A stretch of DNA of 64,000 bases, taken from the NCBI RefSeq assembly GCF_009939005.1, contig NZ_JAACJS010000012.1, forward strand, positions 434,001 through 498,000, written 5' to 3'. The translations under genes were made by a program, and so were the position numbers. This document shows positions 33,738 through 42,200 of the stretch, piece by piece. Numbering within the stretch: the stretch's first letter is position 1; the number at the start of each line of letters is the position of its first letter. The notes under the pieces were generated by a model. It had not been told where the DNA came from. It ran no database searches and worked only from the letters and a program-made list of their open reading frames with translations. The stretch is from Sediminibacterium roseum (GTDB lineage Bacteria; Bacteroidota; Bacteroidia; Chitinophagales; Chitinophagaceae).

Positions 33738-34325
33738 CTAATTCTTTCGAAATACAGTTATGGTACTTATTTCTAAATTATTTGGAATGTTGGATATTCT
33801 TTTTACGCCGTTATAAAGTTTGGCATTATTACTAACGTCAAATACATAAACCATATTAGGAAATTGTATATCGTGAAAAACGAGTTCGCCATCTACTGAA
33901 TTATTAAGTTTCAATGTGTCAATAAATGGCTTAACATCTTTAAAGAAACTTGTTACTGATATACCTTTTTTTGTCTTATATGAATTATCGTAAAAAGTTA
34001 TCCGCGAAACTTGCATCTTATTTTCCCAGTTATTTTCGATTTTCACTACACGCTTTCCTCCGTTTAATAAATTATAAGATTGCCATTCAACACCCTCCGA
34101 CTCCTCAGTTTCTTCTTTTACCGAAAATCTTTTAGAGATTGTCGAATCAAATAGGCAATCTCTAAAATTCATTCGAAAAATATTGTTAGAAAAATCTTCT
34201 ATTACATTTATATCAGGAGTAGATTTTTCTACTTTAGCACTTCCCTGCTCGTAATTCTTCGACATATTAGAATGACAAGAAATTACAATAATGGACATAA
34301 AGAATAATAATAAGTAACGATTCAT
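33738..34325 (-). CDS. lipoprotein of unknown function
   Basis: 195 aa. An N-terminal lipobox (LLLFFMSIIVISCHSN, Cys at 17) marks it as a lipoprotein. The mature part is mixed alpha/beta with many Lys, Asn and Ser, strongly AT-rich in codon use and unlike the neighbouring chromosomal genes. No known family is recognised. It is the cargo between repeat copies 2 and 3. Lipoprotein immunity proteins against secreted toxins exist, so that role is possible but unproven. Confidence 0.7.
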   Translation of the reverse strand: MNRYLLLFFMSIIVISCHSNMSKNYEQGSAKVEKSTPDINVIEDFSNNIFRMNFRDCLFDSTISKRFSVKEETEESEGVEWQSYNLLNGGKRVVKIENNWENKMQVSRITFYDNSYKTKKGISVTSFFKDVKPFIDTLKLNNSVDGELVFHDIQFPNMVYVFDVSNNAKLYNGVKRISNIPNNLEISTITVFRKN

Positions 34326-34356
34326 TTTCTATTAATTTTGCTGTTCTGTTTTTTCC

Positions 34357-34605
34357 TTCTCCGCAGGGTGTCATTTAAAAATAAAACATTTTGATCGTTC
34401 TCCGCGGTCGTCTCCCAACGGGGACTCCGCGGGCGGCGGCCTCCACAATTGATTTCAACAATCGGAAAGGTAAAAATAAAACTCACGCTCTCTCAAACGC
34501 AAAGCCAACGGTGCAGAGCGTTCTCCGCGGAGCCCCCGTTGGGAGACGTCCGCGGAGAACGCTTTGTTTTATTATGATTGTGAAGTATACCCTGCGGAGA
34601 AAGAA
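34357..34605 (+). repeat. 249-bp palindromic element, copy 3
   Basis: This copy has the best ends (TTCTCCGCAGGGT / ACCCTGCGGAGAA, 13-bp perfect inverted repeats). Its right inner arm is GCGTTCTCCGCGGAGC instead of the CCCCGACCGCGGAGT of other copies, so the two arms match more closely here. The stop codon of the following minus-strand gene lies inside its right end. Confidence 0.92.
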
Positions 34606-35075
34606 TATATATCGATACTTTCAACTGGAAACAGCTGCTTAATTAATTTCACAATATCAATAATCCGCCTATCGTCTTTCTCTGGCTGTAAGCTAACTTC
34701 AAAAGGCATAGAAATTCCTATAAATTCCGTCGCATGGCTTTTGGATGAAGTAACGCCGATTCGGAAGCTTACTTTTGTATTTTTAACCTCGCTATCTTTT
34801 CCAGACCACAACATAAACGTACTGCCCAACTCAGGAAACTTATCATCCCACTCTTTCGTTATGAGTTCGGCGATATATCGTTCTTCAAAACGAACTTCCT
34901 TTGAAAGGGCTTGCTTTTTGGACTGCCCTTGTTCAAACCACGTTGAGAAAAGTTGAGCATCAATATCACGTAACGACTTCAAAAATTCTAAAACCTTAAC
35001 AGGTAAACTCTCAGGCTTGGTATGACCCTTTTTCAAAAATACCCTTATACTTTTAACTTTGTTCTCGTTGCTCAT
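34572..35075 (-). CDS. Imm52-like immunity protein
   Basis: 167 aa. The segment RVFLKKGHTKPESLPVKVLE, then FLKSLRDIDAQLFSTWFEQG, follows the N-terminal pattern of the Imm52 family of polymorphic-toxin immunity proteins, where a strand and helix precede L-x-x-ID-xF-x-W-x-x-G. The remainder fits length less well: typical members are over 200 aa. The last ten or so residues (FSAGYTSQS) and the stop codon are encoded by repeat copy 3, so the native C terminus may have been replaced. No toxin gene is adjacent. Confidence 0.65.
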   Translation of the reverse strand: MSNENKVKSIRVFLKKGHTKPESLPVKVLEFLKSLRDIDAQLFSTWFEQGQSKKQALSKEVRFEERYIAELITKEWDDKFPELGSTFMLWSGKDSEVKNTKVSFRIGVTSSKSHATEFIGISMPFEVSLQPEKDDRRIIDIVKLIKQLFPVESIDIYSFSAGYTSQS

Positions 35076-35107
35076 GTATCTAAGATTTTATTTCAAAGTA
35101 AGTTCTA

Positions 35108-35187
35108 TTCCGTCTCCGTACAGTGTCCTCTTCATCAAAAAAATCAACAAGACTGTTCCCGCAATTGTCTCCCAACGGGGACATTCA
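35108..35187 (+). repeat. diverged left half of the palindromic element
   Basis: TTCCGTCTCCGTACAGTGTC, then a diverged spacer, then TTGTCTCCCAACGGGGACA. It matches the left arm only and abuts the intact copy 4. It lies just upstream of the Imm52-like start codon. Confidence 0.65.
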
Positions 35188-35436
35188 TTCTCCGCAGGGT
35201 GTCCTTTAAAAATAAAACATTTTGATCGTTCTCCGCGGACGTCTCCCAACGGGGACTCCGCGGGCGGCGGCCTCCACAATTGATTTCAACAATCGGAAAG
35301 GTAAAAATAAAACTCACGCTCTCTCAAACGCAAAGCCAACGGTGCAGAACCCCGACCGTGGAGTCCCCGTTGGGACACGTCCGCGGAGAACGCTTTGTTT
35401 TATTCTGATTGTGAAGTATACCCTGCGGAGAAAGAA
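35188..35436 (+). repeat. 249-bp palindromic element, copy 4
   Basis: Intact copy with 13-bp perfect end inverted repeats, same orientation and length as the others. The right inner arm reads GGGACACGTCC in place of GGGAGAC-TCC. It separates the Imm52-like gene from the 61-aa gene. Confidence 0.92.
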
Positions 35437-35444
35437 TTTAGTTG

Positions 35445-35630
35445 CTATTCGTAGTTCAATCCCAACTGCTGGAGAATTGGATCAATATTTTCTTCTGTTA
35501 ATTCAACATCTTTAAGAATTTGCATTATACTCTTTACATCTTTTCTTTCAACTGCAGCTTGATACTTATCCCAATTGGCGCTTACATACAATCTCTCGTT
35601 GACAGTCATTCCAGCATATTTCTTGTCCAT
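35445..35630 (-). CDS. 61-aa helical protein, cargo of the repeat array
   Basis: 61 aa. Not assigned to a family. It is a compact helical protein (MTVNERLYVSANWDKYQAAV, then VKSIMQILKDVELTEENID, then PILQQLGL). Its length, the intact frame and the position between copies 4 and 5 on the same strand as the other cargo genes support it as real. Proteins of this pattern are known to me from toxin-immunity neighbourhoods, but this is memory, not a search. Confidence 0.6.
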   Translation of the reverse strand: MDKKYAGMTVNERLYVSANWDKYQAAVERKDVKSIMQILKDVELTEENIDPILQQLGLNYE

Positions 35631-35644
35631 AGATTAATTTTTCC

Positions 35645-35893
35645 TTGTCCGCAGGGTGTCCTTTAAAAATAAAACATTTTGATCGTTCTCCGCGGACGTC
35701 TCCCAACGGGGACTCCGCGGGCGGCGGCCGCCACAATTCATTTGAACAATCGGAAAGGTAAAAATAAAACTCACGCTCTCTCAAACGCAAAGCCAACGGC
35801 GCAGAACCCCGACCGCGGAGTCCCCGTTGGGAGACATCCGCGAAGAACGCTTTGTTTTATTTCTGATTGTGAAGTATACCCGCGGATAAAGAA
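35645..35893 (+). repeat. 249-bp palindromic element, copy 5
   Basis: Same length and orientation. The left end has TTGTCCGCAGGG (one change), and the right end has an extra T (TTATTTCTGAT) and lacks three bases of CCCTGCGG. It closes the array; 36010 begins the DUF1275 gene on the other side. Confidence 0.9.
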
Positions 35894-36009
35894 AAACCAT
35901 TGGTTGGGCCGTTTACAAAATGCACTTCAGCGCAAACAACCAGTAGGGCCTTTAATGCTCCGGATTTTGATCTCGGGGTTCTACATTGCGAGGCATTTAC
36001 GGCGAACAT

Positions 36010-36726
36010 TCAATTTTTTATTTGGGCACTCGTACGCTGCTTCCACCTGTCATAAACCAACCCTGCCACAAGCAGCATTGCAGCAACCAGCAGTGTATGC
36101 ATCCGAAGTGATTTGAATAAAAACGCCGCGAAGATCCCTCCTCCAAAAAACAGTACCAGGATCTGCAGCCGCAGCCGGATGGAGGATCGCAGCCGTTGCT
36201 GTTCATCTTTGTGGCGGTAGAAAAACAATTGCGACAGTTCGATCCCGAGATCGGTAAAGAGGCCGGTGAGATGGGTGGTACGCACCATCGAGTTGGAAAT
36301 ACGAGTAACAAGTGCATTCTGCCAACCCATTGCGAGCAACAATACACATGCAACCAGGTCTGGCGCTTCGGATGTGGCAGCACCGCCAAAAAATCCGGCG
36401 AGCAGCAGCAGGGCCGTTTCTACCAGTACCGGCAGGTAATAAACAGTTTCGCCTTTTTTTCTCCGGATGCCCCGCTCGATGAAGAAGGAAGAACCAAGCG
36501 ATCCCACAAAAAAAGAAAGGATATAGGCGAGAAACACCAGCGCCTCGCGCAACTCGCCGCGGAACAGATCGCTCATGAAATATGCAAAATGCCCGGTTAT
36601 ATTGGTGGTTAAACGCAGCAGGGCAAAGAAGCCTGTAATGTTTACCATACCGGCCACCACCGCAAGCAGTGATGCCACCTGCAGGTTGTGCGTCTGCGTG
36701 CGTTGGTCTCCGTGGTGCGTAAACAT
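36010..36726 (-). CDS. DUF1275 (YoaK-type) membrane protein
   Basis: 238 aa with about six membrane helices. The hallmark segments are present: AGMVNITGFFALLRLTTNITG near the start and MVRTTHLTGLFTDLGIELSQL in the middle. Family function is unknown; a transporter role has been suggested. It ends the accessory region: base composition returns to that of the chromosome. Confidence 0.9.
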   Translation of the reverse strand: MFTHHGDQRTQTHNLQVASLLAVVAGMVNITGFFALLRLTTNITGHFAYFMSDLFRGELREALVFLAYILSFFVGSLGSSFFIERGIRRKKGETVYYLPVLVETALLLLAGFFGGAATSEAPDLVACVLLLAMGWQNALVTRISNSMVRTTHLTGLFTDLGIELSQLFFYRHKDEQQRLRSSIRLRLQILVLFFGGGIFAAFLFKSLRMHTLLVAAMLLVAGLVYDRWKQRTSAQIKN

Positions 36727-36947
36727 ATGGTTATAAAGATAGCAAAGGTTGTAAATGGTGCAAGGCTTTACATTCGGGCCGGGGATTGCCGTTTATGACC
36801 ACGTTACGCTGTAACAGGCCTGAGATTGGGAACAAACGTCCTCAATTCCATGCTGTACACCATAACCGGCCGCTTTAATCGAGGGTATTTTACCATTTTG
36901 TTTGGATTTTACTAAAGCCTTTATGGGCCGTTTGCAGCTATATACGT

Positions 36948-36955
36948 TATTTTTG
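36948..36955 (+). promoter_or_regulatory. possible -7 box upstream of the MltD-like gene
   Basis: TATTTTTG fits TAnnTTTG but no TTG is found 19-21 nt upstream, and it would leave a leader of about 125 nt. It is the only feature seen in the 360-nt gap 36727-37086. Confidence 0.3.
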
Positions 36956-37086
36956 CAGCCCTCGTAAAGGTTGGCAACTCAATGATCCCGGAACACCGGG
37001 CCGAATGCCTGACCACTGCAACCAATACATTCTGCTCTACCAGCAACTAACTGCAACCAGTGAATCAACTTAAAAATGGAGAGCCT

Positions 37087-38112
37087 ATGAAATGGTTTAA
37101 ACTCACTTTCTTTCTTGGCAACGTGATCGCGGCCAGCAGGTTTAGTTTGATCTATGTTGCCGTGATGGTTATCGGCATCACTACCATGTCTTTTACCGAT
37201 ACGGATCATGCCGCTTCCAGGTCGCCGTTTTCCAGTCTTTATACCGCACCGGCCCCGGGCAACACAGCAAAGTTCGGGGAGCTGAACCCGGAGGCAATGT
37301 CGTTCGTGCAGGAATACATGCGCAAACAGGGCCAGGAACTGGAGCGGATGAAGAAATGGGGCAAGCCGTATTTTGATCTCTACGATAAGATCCTCACCAG
37401 TTACGGCGTTCCCAAAGAAATGAAATACCTGAGCGTTATCGAAAGCCATCTTTCGCCACAACTGGTATCATGGGCGGGAGCCGTTGGTCCCTGGCAGATC
37501 ATGCCCGATGAGGCAGCGCGTTTCGGTCTCAGTACAGGAGATTACGATGAGCGCACGGATGTTAAGAAAAGCACGAAAGTTGCTGCGCGATTGATGAAAG
37601 AACTTTATGGCATATTTGGCGACTGGTTATTGGTTGTAGCAGCATACAACGGCGGTGTTAACCGCGTGAAAGATGCGATCCGCGAATCGGGAAGCAAAAA
37701 TTTCTGGAAACTCCAGTCTTATTTGCCCGAAGAATCGCGTAACCACGTTAAAAAATTCATTGGAACGCATTACATATTTGAAGGCAGCGGCGGATGGACG
37801 ACGTTAACAGCCGAAGAGGCACAGGTGCACAAAGCATTTTTCAATGACGCCGGATCCGCACCGCTTTCCGGTGAAGAGATCGATCATTCAATATTGGTAG
37901 AAGTAGCAGGCCGCTACAGTGCAAAAGTGATCACAGATGCTTTGGGTATCGACATCGACAAATTCTATAAATGGAACCCGGGTTTTGAAAAAACACTCGA
38001 CCAGGGCAAGACCTATTCCATGCGCCTGATGAAAGACAAGGCCGGGTTGTTTGTTTCGCAAAGAGCGGTATTGCTCAGCGCATCCATCAACAGCAAGGGC
38101 ATCGCAAGCTGA
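37087..38112 (+). CDS. MltD-like lytic transglycosylase
   Basis: 341 aa from the ATG at 37087, which has GGAGAG seven bases upstream; an in-frame GTG nine codons earlier is the alternative. An N-terminal membrane or signal helix (about 8-38) leads to an SLT domain of MltD type: YLSVIESHLSPQLVSWAGAVG (catalytic Glu119), GPWQIMP, AAYNGG and AARLMKELY. It cleaves peptidoglycan glycan strands to 1,6-anhydro products at the envelope. The C-terminal segment with IDIDKFYKWNPGFEKTL is a diverged LysM-like repeat. Confidence 0.88.
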   Translation: MKWFKLTFFLGNVIAASRFSLIYVAVMVIGITTMSFTDTDHAASRSPFSSLYTAPAPGNTAKFGELNPEAMSFVQEYMRKQGQELERMKKWGKPYFDLYDKILTSYGVPKEMKYLSVIESHLSPQLVSWAGAVGPWQIMPDEAARFGLSTGDYDERTDVKKSTKVAARLMKELYGIFGDWLLVVAAYNGGVNRVKDAIRESGSKNFWKLQSYLPEESRNHVKKFIGTHYIFEGSGGWTTLTAEEAQVHKAFFNDAGSAPLSGEEIDHSILVEVAGRYSAKVITDALGIDIDKFYKWNPGFEKTLDQGKTYSMRLMKDKAGLFVSQRAVLLSASINSKGIAS

Positions 38113-38159
38113 TGTTGTAAACAAGGATGAATCCAGATGGATGATGATGCATCAATCAA

Positions 38160-38201
38160 AAAATAAACGCCCGCTCTCCTTGGCCAGCGGGCGTTTATTT
38201 T
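38160..38201. terminator. bidirectional terminator
   Basis: AAATAAACGCCCGCT (38161-38175) pairs over 15 bp with AGCGGGCGTTTATTT (38186-38200) around a 10-nt loop, with A/T runs outside. It serves the MltD-like gene (+) and the PorP/SprF gene (-), which converge here. Confidence 0.85.
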
Positions 38202-38227
38202 GCCTGTTTGCATAAAGCTATTGCATA

Positions 38228-39232
38228 TCAATAACGAACCACTCCCGTATTCTCCGTCTTCTTTTTGCCAAACAGGTATACGAACGAAAGTTCCATGCTT
38301 TGAACCGAGTTATAAGAATCGTTAAGCGACGAGGTCACAAAATCATACGACGCACCAACGAGCCAGTTCCTGCTTTCCAGCGCCACGTAGGGGTAATAGG
38401 CATCTCCAAAACGTTTCCACATGCCTACGTTCACACTCTCAACCGTATCATCGTGCGTTTTGATTTTATACACGGCACCCAGCGTTACTACTTTGTTTTT
38501 TCCCTGGATGTCGAGCAGCCCGCTGAGGTGTAGTTCGTTACCGTTTTTGGAATACAACTGTGTTCCCGCCTGCAAACTGTAACGTGTTTCCAGGCTGTAG
38601 TTGCTGTTTTTAAAAACGCCCTGCACGGGGCGTGATGCATGGAACAGGGCCGCACCAAAATGATAGCCCATCGCATCGCCGCGTTTGCTGTAGGTGATGC
38701 CTGTATTGAAATCTATGTAGTTTACCTTGTCAATCACCGGCATATCGTTGGATGGCGCGGAACGCTGGAACCCCATGCTTCCGAACTGCGATTGGTAATC
38801 GAACATATTCAGGTTAAGCAACCGGTTTGCGTAGGTGCCGGTGATGCCGATGCCAAGTTGCTCCCTGCCCTCTCCATCCAACGCGAGGTTGTAGGCAAGG
38901 TGCAGGCCTGCATAATTGTTTTTCAACAGGCCGCCATTGGATGCATCGCTCATAAATGAAAAACCGATACCGAGCGTGCTCTTCTGCATTTCTCCCGTAC
39001 TGATTCCTTTTTCTATGGAAACGGTGGTTGTGTTGTAAGGCTCTGAATAAGCGCCCCACCACTGCGAGCGGAACATGCCCGCGGCGCGCCAATCGCTCAC
39101 CCCCTTGCCCGTTAACGCTGGGTTGATGGTAAACGGCGATGCAAAGTATTGCGAAAAATGCGGATCCTGCGCCTGGGATGCGAAGCAAAGAAAACTGGCA
39201 GCGATCGTGATATAAACATGGATTCTTTTCAT
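38228..39232 (-). CDS. PorP/SprF family type IX secretion membrane protein
   Basis: 334 aa with a signal peptide (ending ASQAQ). The outer-membrane beta-barrel begins DPHFSQYFASPFTINPALTGKG, the hallmark of PorP/SprF proteins, and ends SLNDSYNSVQSMELSFVYLFG. These proteins are part of, or partner with, T9SS and help to export or hold large adhesins such as SprB. It is 15 nt downstream of the giant CHU_C protein gene, the usual gene pair, so it probably anchors or exports that protein. Confidence 0.93.
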   Translation of the reverse strand: MKRIHVYITIAASFLCFASQAQDPHFSQYFASPFTINPALTGKGVSDWRAAGMFRSQWWGAYSEPYNTTTVSIEKGISTGEMQKSTLGIGFSFMSDASNGGLLKNNYAGLHLAYNLALDGEGREQLGIGITGTYANRLLNLNMFDYQSQFGSMGFQRSAPSNDMPVIDKVNYIDFNTGITYSKRGDAMGYHFGAALFHASRPVQGVFKNSNYSLETRYSLQAGTQLYSKNGNELHLSGLLDIQGKNKVVTLGAVYKIKTHDDTVESVNVGMWKRFGDAYYPYVALESRNWLVGASYDFVTSSLNDSYNSVQSMELSFVYLFGKKKTENTGVVRY

Positions 39233-39247
39233 GGTTGTGTTGTTGTT

Positions 39248-42200
39248 TTATCTTAAAAGGGTAACATTTCCCTGCATGTTCACAGGAACACCGTATATGT
39301 CGGTTGCCCTTATGAGCCATGTATACGTTTCAAGTGGTTGAAGGGCGCCATTGAATCTGCCATCCCATCCCTCGGACATATTGCTGGATTGCCATACGAG
39401 TTTGCCCTGGCGGTTGTAGATGCGCACGTAATCGAGTTTGCGTACGTTGATGTAATTGAAATACAACACATCGTTGTTTCCATCGCCATTTGGCGTGAAC
39501 ACACGCGGAACATAAATGGTGTTCGCAAAAACTTTTACCAGCACCGTATCCACCGTTGTACATCCTGCCGCCGACCTGATGCTTACGTTGTATTGCTGTT
39601 CCGCACGCGCCCTCAATACAGGATTGGCAATGGTTGCAGAAGAGAGATCGTTTGCCGGCGTCCATTGGTAAGTGGCTCCGAATGTTCTTGCCTGCAGTTG
39701 TACAGCCTGTTCCACCTGCGCATTGATGGTACTCATGCGCACACCCGCAACGGGCCCCTCCACGTTGATGACCTTGCTAAGGCTATCCGGCAACAACGGG
39801 CAGGCAGACGAGCTTACTTTGAGTTTGATCGTATAACTGCCGGGTTGCGTATAAGTGAATGAAGGTTGTGCCGCGGTTGATGTATTGCCGTTGCCATCGC
39901 TCCATTGATAACTCAATGTGGATGCACCGGCGGATTGGTTTGTGGTTAACACCGGAACATTCACACAATAACCTGCGTATGCAAATGCAGCTTTCGGCTG
40001 CTGCGCAGTGGTTATGGTGATGCTGTTATTGGTTGCGGCCACACAACCATTCGCATCCGTTACAATGGCTGCATAGGTGCCGGCTGTATTCACCGAAAGC
40101 TGGTTGCTGTTGCCTGCGACGGACGATCCGTTCCGCGTCCACGAGAAACTGCTTCCGTTCGCGATCGTCAATGCAAGGCTGGCATTGCTGCCGCAAAGAA
40201 CCGTTCCCTGCGCAGCAATTATGTTTTCGGATGGCAAGGGTTGCACGGTAACGTTTACGGTGATCGCAGCAGAGTCTATACCATCGGAAACCTGTATCAC
40301 AAACTGATCCATTCCTTTAAAACCCGCTGCCGGCTTATAACCAACCGAAGAAGGCCCTACGATCGATCCATCACTCGCTGCTGTAGCAGGGAAATTCTCC
40401 AGCACACCATTGGCCGGATGCATGCTTACGCGCCAGGTAAGTGTTTGGCCGTTGTCGGTATCGGTTGTTCTCAACAACGCGCTGAGATCGGCTGATGTTG
40501 CATCCTGGCAAACCGATCGTGTTGCTGTGGATCCCGCAACAAAAACCGGTTTGTTGTTGGATGGAACCACAACATTGTATGATTGGCCCGTATTGAATTT
40601 TGAAACGAGCGCATTACCTGCGCTGTCTGCAATGTTGCCCGTTGTATCCAGGTCGAAGCGAAGCGTTCCGCTGCCTGAGAGGTTGCTGAGCCTTACATCA
40701 TACGTGCTGTCGTTGGCAACCAGTATCGAATCGATCGCTGCAGCTGCGCTGCCCGTTTTTGTGATCCTGAAATTCCTTTTCTCAACACCGTTCACCGGTT
40801 CGCTGAATTGGACGCGGTATACCAGCGGGCCGGAAACCACATTTGCTGCTGCCGGCAGATGGCGGTTGATGGCGGTCACGACCGGAAGCGTTTTATCGAA
40901 CCATACCTTACTGTTATCGGTGCTGCCTGTTGCAGACAAACCAAGATTTACCGCTGCAATGGTGAACGGCACTTTGCCTTCATCGTCTGCCGCGGTTAAG
41001 GTATACACTGCGGACCATGCATTACCGGTTGTGTTCACCGGTGTAACCGTATGTGCGGCGATGGTTGCGGTAACGCCAACAAGGCTTGCATCCGAAACAA
41101 AATGCAGTGTTACGCCGTCCCCTGTTTTTGCTTTGTATGGAACCGCATTTGTTGATGTGATCTTTACCTGCGTAAGTTGTGCGGGCAAGATTTGATTCTT
41201 TACGAACGTAACCTTGCTGTTATTGGTAGTTAAGGATGTGGCTGTTCCTGCATTGCCTGCCAGGTCGGTGAATGCGATCGAGAACGGCACAATGCCATCA
41301 GCGTCGGCCGCCGTCATGGTATACGCCGCGGCCCATGCATTGCCTGTGGTGTTCACGGCAACAACTGCATGCGTAGCGATGGTTACCGTTGGTGTTTTGA
41401 TGGATTCGCTGGCAGTGAATCTAACGGTAACCACATCGCCCACCGTTGCGTTTGCCGGCACCGTGTTCCCGGAAGCGATCGTTACACTGTTTAAAGCCGG
41501 TATTGTTTTGTCGAAAACAACTTTGCTGTTATTGGTAGTTAACGATGTTGCTGTTCCCGCATTGCCCGCCAAATCTGTGAATGCGATGGTGAACGGAACA
41601 GTGCCTTCCGCATCTGCTGCCGTCATGGTATATACGGCGGCCCATGCATTGCCTGTGGTGTTCAACGCAACAACCGCATGCGTTGCGATGGTTACCGCTG
41701 GTGTTTTGATGGCTTCGCTGGCAATGAACCTTACAGTAACCACATCGCCCACCTTTGCGTTGGCCGGCGCACTATTTCCCGAAGCGATCGTTATACTATT
41801 TAAAACAGGTATTGTTTTGTCGAAAACAACAGTAGTGTTATCGGTGGTAGCCGTTGCTGCCTGGGATGAATTTCCTGCCAGGTCGTTCACACGGATGGAG
41901 AATGCAACAACACCTTCTGCTTCTGCGTTGAATATGCGGCTCCCCTCCCAGTTGTTACCGCCTGTATTGGTAACCGAAAGTACTTGCCCGGCCAGTGTTA
42001 CGTTGGCGGGTGATGTTGCTTCGCTTGTGGTAAACCGCAGTGTAACCCTGTTGCCCGGTTTTGCTTTGCCCGCATCGCTGTTGTCTGATGTAATGCTGAT
42101 GCCCGTGAATTGCGGAGCCGTATTATCGATCGTAACGCTGCTGCCGTTCGTGGTTTGCGTTGCTGTGGTTGTATTGCCAAGGTAATCGTTTGCCGAAACG

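Noticed and set aside
33513..33776. Plus-strand open frame of about 70-90 codons repeated in all five palindromic elements
   Set aside because: It starts at TTG, the copies differ mostly by amino-acid-changing substitutions, and copy 5 has a frameshift in it. It is explained by the GC-rich palindrome, not by a gene.
32659..35893. CRISPR array
   Set aside because: Units are 249 bp, spacing is irregular and the spacers are whole genes. No cas genes.
32659..35893. Classical integron
   Set aside because: The repeats are longer than attC sites, I see no attC core sites (GTTRRRY) at their ends and no integrase in the window. A cassette-like behaviour remains possible.
41214..42185. Long plus-strand open frames opposite the giant surface protein (also 40410-41195)
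   Set aside because: They mirror the Ala/Thr/Val-rich repeat codons of the minus-strand gene, have no start signals and no family features.
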